A stretch of 64,000 nucleotides of DNA from an uncultured Desulfobacter sp. (lineage in GTDB: Bacteria; Desulfobacterota; Desulfobacteria; Desulfobacterales; Desulfobacteraceae), in contig NZ_OY781882.1 in the NCBI RefSeq assembly GCF_963677125.1, positions 4,052,501-4,116,500 on the forward strand. The letters run 5' to 3'. This document shows positions 1 through 7,491 of this stretch, piece after piece. Below the pieces are notes generated by a model, which was not told the DNA's origin, did no database searches, and saw nothing but the letters and a program-made list of their open reading frames with translations. Numbering within the stretch: position 1 is the stretch's first letter; every line of letters begins with the position of its first letter. Position numbers and translations under genes: made by a program.

Positions 1-984
<984 letters not shown>

Positions 985-1185
985 TAATCCTTTACTAAAA
1001 CTTTTTAAGGTCTACGCTAAAGCCATTAAGCTTTGAGCGTATTGTCATTGACCCGCTCTTTTCTTTTTTCACTGACCAATTTTCAAAGATCTAACTTTAC
1101 AAAAAAGCTTCTTGAAGAAGACCGCTTTGCTTTGTCCCCTCAAGAAGACCGGCGTAATATGCAGGAAAATGAGACGACTGTCAAA
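985..1185 (-). promoter_or_regulatory. rRNA operon promoter and leader
   Basis: Read leftward, a perfect -35 TTGACA (1184-1179) is followed by a 17-bp spacer and a CATATT -10 (1161-1156), placing the start near 1148 and a leader of about 160 nt before 16S. AT-rich sequence just upstream of the -35 (about 1186-1210) resembles an UP element. Within the leader, GATCTTTGAAAATTG at 1090-1077 resembles the boxA antitermination signal found before many 16S genes. A CTTCTTCAAGAAG palindrome lies at about 1107-1120. The promoter is seen in the sequence; its activity is inferred. 1186-1440 holds no other gene that I can support. Confidence 0.7.
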
Positions 1186-1440
1186 CAGTTTTTTCGTTTT
1201 TTTATTTTATTCTGAATTTAATTTTCATTTTCAAAATAATTTCAATCAATTAAATGGAAAATATTTTTTTTGATAAACCGATAAAATAACAGGTATCCGA
1301 ATATAGCCAGCCAATTTGTGGCCGAAAAATTACCGTAAAAAACTTTTTTAGGACAATTTTTTGTCTTTCGAGTTTATTAAATAGACACGGTTCACAATAT
1401 TTATTATATGCTTTTCGGACTTAATTTTAGGGATAGTTTA

Positions 1441-1980
1441 ATGCATACGGCTTATATTGATGCCTCTTCTGCAATTCTTTTATATAAAACCGAACTTTTC
1501 GTTTTGTGCAGCCAATATTTTTCTATGATTATGGAAACCCATGTTTACAAAGAGGTGAGGGTGCCGGATCATCCGGGGGAAAAATTTTTCGAATCCATGA
1601 TTCAAAAACACCGTGTTCGGGTGTGCAGTTGTAATCTCGACCGCCCGGTCGATATCCCCTTGCCCAAAAACCTGGATCTTGGCGAACGGCAGACTCTGGC
1701 TTTATATTTCCAGAACAAAGATTCGGATCAACACACCTTTATTATTATAGACGATGCAAAAGCGGCTAAATTCTGCCTGAGACACAAGGTGCCGTTTATC
1801 AATGCCTTACTGGTCCCCAAAATTTTATGGTTTGCCGGCATATTGAATAAAAATGATTACATTAATAAGACCGCCCTGGTTATTAAAGAAGGGCGGTATT
1901 CCAGAACAATAATTGAAAAGGCAAAGGCGTTGTCCTCATCGGACCTGGCCTTGTTTATACCCGATGAAACCGAATCTTAA
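1441..1980 (+). CDS. PIN-like domain protein (possible RNase/toxin-type nuclease)
   Basis: Protein of 179 residues when started at ATG 1441, which has AGGGATAG just upstream. An in-frame ATG at 1408 would add 11 residues without a clear ribosome site. The N-terminus YIDASSAILLYK, the later LGERQTLAL and the IIDDAKAAK segment give the spaced acidic residues of PIN/DUF3368-type metal-dependent RNases. Many such proteins are toxins of toxin-antitoxin modules, but no antitoxin-like gene lies beside this one. The next gene overlaps it by 17 nt, so the two are probably co-translated. The domain call is by motif only; its substrate is unknown. Confidence 0.6.
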   Translation: MHTAYIDASSAILLYKTELFVLCSQYFSMIMETHVYKEVRVPDHPGEKFFESMIQKHRVRVCSCNLDRPVDIPLPKNLDLGERQTLALYFQNKDSDQHTFIIIDDAKAAKFCLRHKVPFINALLVPKILWFAGILNKNDYINKTALVIKEGRYSRTIIEKAKALSSSDLALFIPDETES

Positions 1981-2479
1981 TTGTGAAAATATTTCTTGTG
2001 TGGATACCAAAACCTGGGAAAAAAAAGCCCGGGCATTTGCTGTCAGGTGCCATGATCATCTTTGGGGCAAAAACAATGAAGACCCTTTATCTTTCCTGTA
2101 TCTTCAGGGACTGAATCTTAAATTTATAGGCAAGATGTCTCTTGGGTGGAATAAATTCAGGCACAAACGCCCGTGTGAAGGGTGGGGACTGTCCGGCAAA
2201 GGCTCTTTTTTCATTCCTTCGGGCATTGTTTTTCCCTATATTGTGGAAAAACAAATCACCGGTATATTTATTATTTCAATGAAGGGACCGGATTCTGACC
2301 CGGGTCCTGAATTAATACTCCCGGGAAGTTTTAAAGGGCCACTGATTTTAGGCCCCGACAATCATGAAGTCAAAGAGGCCACCGGCATCATGGAAGGTCT
2401 TAAATTATTCCAGGAGAATCCGGATCTGTTCAGAATTAATATTGACCTGACAAAAAATTTAATTTTATCAGACGAATAA
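1964..2479 (+). CDS. Primase-associated LGWN-type domain protein, function unknown
   Basis: Protein of 171 residues starting at ATG 1964 inside the end of the PIN-like gene. The central LGWN...RPCEGWGL...FFIPSGIVFPYI block resembles the segment between the CHC2 zinc finger and Toprim domain of mobile-element DNA primases, where LGWN, a WGL turn and a GlxIP strand are typical. Neither a zinc finger nor a Toprim acidic motif is visible, so this is a stand-alone middle domain or a gene remnant. A longer in-frame start at 1913 would run deep into the PIN gene and is unlikely. It is next to an rRNA operon and a PIN protein, which could mean a small mobile remnant, but no repeats or integrase are seen. 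Confidence 0.5.
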   Translation: MKPNLNCENISCVDTKTWEKKARAFAVRCHDHLWGKNNEDPLSFLYLQGLNLKFIGKMSLGWNKFRHKRPCEGWGLSGKGSFFIPSGIVFPYIVEKQITGIFIISMKGPDSDPGPELILPGSFKGPLILGPDNHEVKEATGIMEGLKLFQENPDLFRINIDLTKNLILSDE

Positions 2480-2542
2480 AATCTGATACTGTTTTTATTT
2501 TTGATTTCATGTTTCAACTATTTATTATTAGGAGCCTTTGAC

Positions 2543-3742
2543 GTGGAACAAGACAACATTATTCGGTTTGCCTCCCGGATGGATTACCTGCCGCCGTACC
2601 TTTTCGGTATGATCAATAAAATGAAAATGGAGAAACGGCGCAATGGAGACGATGTCATTGACCTTGGTATGGGAAACCCCATGGATCCCACACCAGATGC
2701 GGTTATTGAGAAGCTGGTAAACGTCGCCAAAGATCCAAAATCCCACAGGTATCCGGAAAGTTCAGGACTTCCCAATTTAAAAAAAGAGATTGCCAAGTAT
2801 TATGACCGCCATTACAACATTAGCCTGAATGCGGACAAAGAGACCTATTTTACCATTGGGTCTAAAGAAGGTATTTCCCATTTGTGCCTGGCCATCATGG
2901 GCCCCGGTGATTGCGTTCTTGTTCCAGCTCCCGCGTTCCCCATCCATATTTATGCAGCGGTAATCGCCGGTGCAAATGTGATGAGAATTCCCCTGGAACC
3001 TGAAAAGGGTTTTCTGGACAGGATTATAACGGTGTGTGAATCCTGTTATCCCAGTCCAAAGGTTCTTATGCTCAATTATCCCCATAACCCCACCGGCGTT
3101 GTAACGGATAAGGCTTTTTTTCAAGAGATCGTAAAATTAGCCAAGCGGTTTAAATTCATGGTTATCAATGACTTTGCCTACGGCAAAATAACCTATGACG
3201 GGTATGTTGCCCCAAGTTTCCTTGAAATTGAGGGTGCCAAGGACGTCGGTGTTGAGTTTGGATCTTTTTCCAAGTCATACAATATGGCCGGCTGGCGCAT
3301 TGGATATTGCGTTGGTAATGAAAAAATTGTCGAGGCACTTGGAAAAATCAAAGGCTATTTTGATTATGGTATCTTTTCCGCCATCCAGGTGGCAGGTATT
3401 ATCGCCCTTCGGGACTGTGATGATACCATTCCCGAACTTGCAAAAATCTATGAACACCGCCGGGATGTGCTTTGTTCAGGCCTTGAACGCATCGGGTGGG
3501 AGATAGAACGTCCTAAGGCCGGTATGTTTGTATGGGCAAAAATTCCTGAGCCGTTTAATAAAATGGGAGCCATGGAGTTTGCTATCCAGCTGATGAACAA
3601 AGGCAATGTGGCCGTAGCGCCGGGTACCGGTTTTTCCGAAGAGGGAGAAGGGTATCTGCGCCTGGCCCTGGTTGAAAATGAAGAACGCCTGCGCCAGGCT
3701 GTCCGGCAGATGAAAAAAGCCATGGACCAGATGACAATCTAA
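2543..3742 (+). CDS. Class I/II PLP aminotransferase, AlaC-like
   Basis: Protein of 399 residues. The start is GTG 2543, preceded by TAGGAG at 2529-2534; an upstream ATG at 2501 lacks a ribosome site. It is a fold-type I pyridoxal-phosphate enzyme: NYPHNPTG (about 178-185) holds the PLP-contacting Asn, SFSKSYNMAGWRIGY carries the Schiff-base lysine (K244), and RLAL near the C-terminus supplies the carboxylate-binding Arg. The MDPTP and RYPESSG segments match the alanine/glutamate aminotransferase AlaC and LL-diaminopimelate aminotransferase group. Likely reaction: transfer of an amino group between alanine (or a related amino acid) and 2-oxoglutarate in the cytoplasm. The exact substrate cannot be told from motifs. 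Confidence 0.85.
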   Translation: MEQDNIIRFASRMDYLPPYLFGMINKMKMEKRRNGDDVIDLGMGNPMDPTPDAVIEKLVNVAKDPKSHRYPESSGLPNLKKEIAKYYDRHYNISLNADKETYFTIGSKEGISHLCLAIMGPGDCVLVPAPAFPIHIYAAVIAGANVMRIPLEPEKGFLDRIITVCESCYPSPKVLMLNYPHNPTGVVTDKAFFQEIVKLAKRFKFMVINDFAYGKITYDGYVAPSFLEIEGAKDVGVEFGSFSKSYNMAGWRIGYCVGNEKIVEALGKIKGYFDYGIFSAIQVAGIIALRDCDDTIPELAKIYEHRRDVLCSGLERIGWEIERPKAGMFVWAKIPEPFNKMGAMEFAIQLMNKGNVAVAPGTGFSEEGEGYLRLALVENEERLRQAVRQMKKAMDQMTI

Positions 3743-3771
3743 AGATGAACCAACGGCATGGATATTTCCGG

Positions 3772-4437
3772 TCAAAATGCCGGACAAATTCTCTTTATCG
3801 CACTTTCAAGCCCCTGGCAGTCAGGCAGGGGCTTGACGGTATCAGGGAAATTAACCTCGCCCTGGATACCGATAAATTGAAGTCCGGTTTCCAGGGCAGC
3901 ATTATAATCGGTTAGCGCATCTCCGATAAAAACACATTGTTTTGGTGTAAGGCTGTATTTTTCCAATAAAATTTTGATATGTTCAGTTTTTTTAACAGGT
4001 GAACCCAGGATTTCCTTGAAGTAATGTCCGATTTTCCTTTGATCCACAATATATTTAAGCTCGGGTTCCGGGGTTCCTGAAACCACAAACACCGGAAGCT
4101 TCGAGGCATATGCATCCAGAAAATCTTTCGCCCCTTTTATCCAGGCAGCACGGACAACATCTTGCATCACGAGATCTGAATACCGGTCCGCCCATTCCAT
4201 AACCTCGTTTTCAGTCAGGGGATCTTTTATAATATTTTTATGGGCATGCCGAATTTTCTCAACCCGGCTAATACCGCCGTGCAATATGTGGTAGTTAACA
4301 ACCGCGTCGACGATTTCATCAGAAAAGTCTTCAAACAATTCTTCAAAGGCTTTCTTTTTCGTGCGGGTTGAGTCCACCAGGACCCCGTCAAAATCAAAAA
4401 AAAGGGCTTCAATGGATTGTATTATTGGTTCTGCCAT
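3772..4437 (-). CDS. HAD-superfamily hydrolase (phosphatase), subfamily IA
   Basis: Protein of 221 residues with a strong GGGGAGGAG ribosome site. Motif I FFDFDGVLVDS near residue 13 gives the nucleophile D15 and acid D17. A Thr in VVSGTPE forms motif II, Lys residues follow, and FIGDALTDYNAA supplies the motif IV acids. A helical cap lies between motifs I and II. The KKAFEELF...HGGISRVEK cap resembles HAD proteins found in sugar or LPS pathways, as well as phosphoglycolate-phosphatase-like enzymes. The substrate is unknown. It lies 32 nt downstream of the acyl-CoA synthetase gene on the same strand and is probably in its transcript. Confidence 0.85.
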   Translation of the reverse strand: MAEPIIQSIEALFFDFDGVLVDSTRTKKKAFEELFEDFSDEIVDAVVNYHILHGGISRVEKIRHAHKNIIKDPLTENEVMEWADRYSDLVMQDVVRAAWIKGAKDFLDAYASKLPVFVVSGTPEPELKYIVDQRKIGHYFKEILGSPVKKTEHIKILLEKYSLTPKQCVFIGDALTDYNAALETGLQFIGIQGEVNFPDTVKPLPDCQGLESAIKRICPAF

Positions 4438-4469
4438 TTTCTCCTCCCCTGATTATACTCAAAAAGCGT

Positions 4470-6257
4470 CTACATATACATTTTCTCAATTTCATCCTTA
4501 TACCTATCCATGATGATATTTTTCTTTATTTTAAAGGTCGGGGTCATCATATCATTGTCAATGGTAAACTCCGGTACAATGGTAACCTGTTTCAATGCTT
4601 CAAATGAAGGCAGCGATTTGTTTTTATTTGCCACCTCTTCATTGATCAGTGCCACAACCTTTTCATTGGTAAACAAATTTTCATACATTGAATATCCAAT
4701 ACCCTGGGCCTTTGCATAGTCTGTGATGTTTTCTTTATCCAGGGTTACAACGGCGCTCAGATATTTACGCTTTTCCCCGACAACACAGATCTGATGGATA
4801 TATTTGCTGCTCCCCATCAGGCGTTCAATGGCGGACGGCGCAATATTTTTACCGCCGGATGTTATGATAAGATCTTTTTTACGGCCTGTAATTTTCAAAA
4901 CATTATTTTCATCAATTTCCCCGAGATCCCCTGTTTTAAGCCACCCGTCCTGGGAAAATGAATCAAAGGTTTCTTGGGGCATTTTGTAATAGGCTTTCAT
5001 GACGCTGCGGCCGTAAAGAAGAACCTCCCCATCCTCATCGAGTTTGTGCTCAACACCGGGACCCGGAGGGCCGACAGCGCCGAAATTGTAGTTATCCGGC
5101 CGGTTGACATGACTGAATGACGTATCTTCGGTCATGCCTAAACCTTCAAGAATCAGAATCCCGGCAGCATGAAAGAACCTGGCGATATCAGGATTTAAGG
5201 GCGCCGCCCCGCAGATGCACCACTGGACATTACCACCCAGTGCTTTATCAATTTTTGAGAATACCAGCTTTTTGGCCAAATTGTATTGAAGCCCGAGCCC
5301 CAAGGGAATATCCTGTTTTTTAACTTTGCACCGGCTGACTTGGCTGCCCACCGTGCAGGCCCAGTTGAATATTTTTTCAGTCATCCCCCCTTTGGCTTCC
5401 ACATCACTGATCACCTTGGTATGAATTTTTTCAAAAATCCTGGGGACACTGACAAACCAGTGGGGGGCTGCCACCTTAAAATCCTCAACCAGGGTTTTTA
5501 TACTGCGGGCAAAGGTCGTCCGGCAGCCTGTGAACATTGCGGTGTTCACACAGGTTCTGGCAAAGACATGTGCCAGGGGCAAAAACAGAAACATATCCCA
5601 TCCGTCAATAATTTTGGTGGCATCTAAAACCGACTGGGCGGTAAAGCAGATATTGTCATGGGTAATCACCGCCCCCTTGGGAATACCCGTGGTACCTGAC
5701 GTATAGATAATTCCGGCCGTATCATCAGCCATCACTGCTTGGCATCGCATGTCAAACACCTCATCTGATATATCCTTGCCAAACTTCAGAAAGGTTTCAT
5801 AGGAGATGACCCACTCATCATTGCTGTCAGCACCATTGAACATGACCACTTTTCTGACATTTGGAATCTGATCCCTGATTTCCATCAGTTTAGCCAGCTG
5901 TTCATCGTTTTCGGCAAAAATCAGAACGGAATCGCAGTGGTTGATAATAAACGCACAATCCTTGGGTAAATTGGACTGATATATACCCACGGTTACGGCA
6001 CCAATGCTCATGCCCGCCATATCCGTCAACACCCATGGGTAGGACGAATAGCTGATGATATTAAATTTATCATCTTTTTTCAGTCCCAGGGCAATTAAGC
6101 TTTTTGCCACATCCTTAACCTGATCGTTATACTGCTGCCAGGTAACCGACTTTTCTTCGTTGTTTTCCTCAAACCACCGGTACGCAGGCTGCTCAGGATA
6201 CTTTTGCACCGTATCACAAAGCATCTGATACACATTTGAATACGTTTTAAAAGGCAT
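4470..6257 (-). CDS. fadD: AMP-forming long-chain acyl-CoA synthetase
   Basis: Protein of 595 residues in the ANL adenylate-forming superfamily, with a GGAGGA ribosome site just before ATG 6257. The P-loop-like YTSGTTGIPKGA lies at about 185-197, the adenylate-binding LEGLGMTE segment near 365, the TGDLGEID hinge near 435, and GRKKDLIITSGGKNIAP near 455-470. The length and the last motif match the long-chain/bubblegum-type acyl-CoA synthetases that activate fatty acids with ATP and CoA. The YkgJ-type gene lies 49 nt upstream and the HAD gene downstream, all leftward. An array of GTTTTGAAC-like boxes lies upstream of the operon. Chain-length preference is not readable. Confidence 0.9.
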   Translation of the reverse strand: MPFKTYSNVYQMLCDTVQKYPEQPAYRWFEENNEEKSVTWQQYNDQVKDVAKSLIALGLKKDDKFNIISYSSYPWVLTDMAGMSIGAVTVGIYQSNLPKDCAFIINHCDSVLIFAENDEQLAKLMEIRDQIPNVRKVVMFNGADSNDEWVISYETFLKFGKDISDEVFDMRCQAVMADDTAGIIYTSGTTGIPKGAVITHDNICFTAQSVLDATKIIDGWDMFLFLPLAHVFARTCVNTAMFTGCRTTFARSIKTLVEDFKVAAPHWFVSVPRIFEKIHTKVISDVEAKGGMTEKIFNWACTVGSQVSRCKVKKQDIPLGLGLQYNLAKKLVFSKIDKALGGNVQWCICGAAPLNPDIARFFHAAGILILEGLGMTEDTSFSHVNRPDNYNFGAVGPPGPGVEHKLDEDGEVLLYGRSVMKAYYKMPQETFDSFSQDGWLKTGDLGEIDENNVLKITGRKKDLIITSGGKNIAPSAIERLMGSSKYIHQICVVGEKRKYLSAVVTLDKENITDYAKAQGIGYSMYENLFTNEKVVALINEEVANKNKSLPSFEALKQVTIVPEFTIDNDMMTPTFKIKKNIIMDRYKDEIEKMYM

Positions 6258-6306
6258 GTTTCCTCCGGGGAACGGGCAAGATCAAGGGATAAACCGGTTT
6301 TCCAAC

Positions 6307-7086
6307 TCAGGCGTGTTCTTTCAACGGTCCATCGCTAAACAAAAACCTTTCGATCCAGGAAAGTCCAAGCATGAGCAGCTCCCGGTCATCTTGTTTCACT
6401 GCGTCCAGCTGATCTTGCGGCACTGCATAACGCGATAAAAAACTGCTTTCAAAAACAAAGCGGCGGAAGGTATCCATGTTGTAACTGGCCATGAACGCCA
6501 TCTTCATGGGCGGACTGTTCATATCAAGGCCCTGGGCCTTGAACGAATCGGTCTGCAAACGCCCTGCAATGCGGGCCCAGCAATTGTTGGGTTCATCATA
6601 TGCCTGCATTTCCTGGTCCACCATCCATGCTTTGGCAGCCCATTCTTTATCTTCATCATGTCCCTTGCAGTAATCATGGTGCATCACATAATACTGCATG
6701 CGCATGGTGCCGTCAGCATCACCATAAACAGCCGGTTCCAGGGGATAGGCCCGGCAGGAGTAGGGCCTGTCCGGATAAACCGTGCATCCCTTTTCCGTCA
6801 GAAAGGTACAGGGGTTGCCCTGCCGATCGCTCATTTTCAACATTACATTGGGAAAAGTGGGCATGTCGCGGATGGCTGTTACGGTATGGGCAACCAAAAA
6901 TTCTTCCGAGGTCATGTTAAGGTTCTGCTTCATTCGTACAATATCATAAGGATAAAGGTACATATCGGCATTGTGGCAGCAACGGGTAAAGCAAGGCACA
7001 TTTTCGTGACAGGCAAATTTGAAAGTCCGGCTGCCAAGCAATTTACGTTTTGCCTTGCAGTCCATGGTGTTGTCAGGTGTTGTCAT
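6307..7086 (-). CDS. YkgJ-family cysteine-cluster protein
   Basis: Protein of 259 residues from ATG 7086, with a weak GGAAA upstream; a TTG at 7110 is the only longer start. It has the cysteine pattern of the YkgJ/FliB-like family (once called zinc/iron-chelating): C26, C32 and C36-C37 near the N-terminus, then CTFLTEKGCTVYPDRPYSCR near residue 110. These cysteines probably bind an Fe-S or zinc centre. Its function is not established. As the first gene of the transcript leading to the acyl-CoA synthetase, it is a candidate accessory or modification protein for acyl metabolism, but that is inference from position. Confidence 0.75.
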   Translation of the reverse strand: MTTPDNTMDCKAKRKLLGSRTFKFACHENVPCFTRCCHNADMYLYPYDIVRMKQNLNMTSEEFLVAHTVTAIRDMPTFPNVMLKMSDRQGNPCTFLTEKGCTVYPDRPYSCRAYPLEPAVYGDADGTMRMQYYVMHHDYCKGHDEDKEWAAKAWMVDQEMQAYDEPNNCWARIAGRLQTDSFKAQGLDMNSPPMKMAFMASYNMDTFRRFVFESSFLSRYAVPQDQLDAVKQDDRELLMLGLSWIERFLFSDGPLKEHA

Positions 7087-7202
7087 TGTATTGTTTCCAG
7101 TTTTTATCAAGTTTGTCTGTAATCAACAGGGCATATAATTTCATTACTGAGCTTTATATTCTTTACCATATTCCAGCGTTTATCAACATATCCGTCTAAA
7201 AT

Positions 7203-7361
7203 GTTCAAAAGTTTAAAACCGTATTCATAAAATGTTAAGAAAAATAACACTGTGTTCAAAAACTAATGAAAACTATGTTTAAAACATGTTCAAAACAGAT
7301 TAAATAGCCTGGTAATTGATGATCTTAGTAAAGTTCAAAACAAATGTATGAATGTTGAAAA
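7203..7361. repeat. Array A of GTTTTGAAC-like boxes
   Basis: Seven boxes of GTTCAAAA or GTTTAAAA (the reverse of TTTTGAAC) begin at 7203, 7211, 7254, 7277, 7288, 7333 and 7354, the last as GTTGAAAA. The 7277/7288 pair is one helical turn (11 bp) apart, and TGTTTAAAACA at 7276-7286 is palindromic apart from its centre. The array starts 117 bp upstream of the leftward YkgJ/acyl-CoA synthetase operon and just past the glnE terminator. A second, longer array lies at 59633-60051 before another acyl-CoA synthetase gene. It looks like a multi-site operator. Confidence 0.65.
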
Positions 7362-7397
7362 TAAGTCGAAAAAGTGTTGAGAATATCAAAAATTATA

Positions 7398-7428
7398 AAC
7401 CCGGATTCCTAAAAAGGAGATCCGGGTT
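7398..7428 (-). terminator. Intrinsic terminator after glnE
   Basis: A 9-bp perfect inverted repeat (AACCCGGAT at 7398-7406 with ATCCGGGTT at 7420-7428) has an inner TCC/GGA extension. In the leftward direction it is followed by TATAATTTTTG, a U-rich tail. It sits 64 nt beyond the glnE stop codon and separates glnE from box array A. Confidence 0.8.
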
Positions 7429-7491
7429 ATGTCAGATTCAATAAAATGAATTGTATCGATAGTATTATAAATGATGAATGTGCAAAATCCC

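Noticed and set aside
6307..7110. TTG start at 7110 for the YkgJ-type gene
   Set aside because: No ribosome site; ATG 7086 is more likely and loses no conserved residue.
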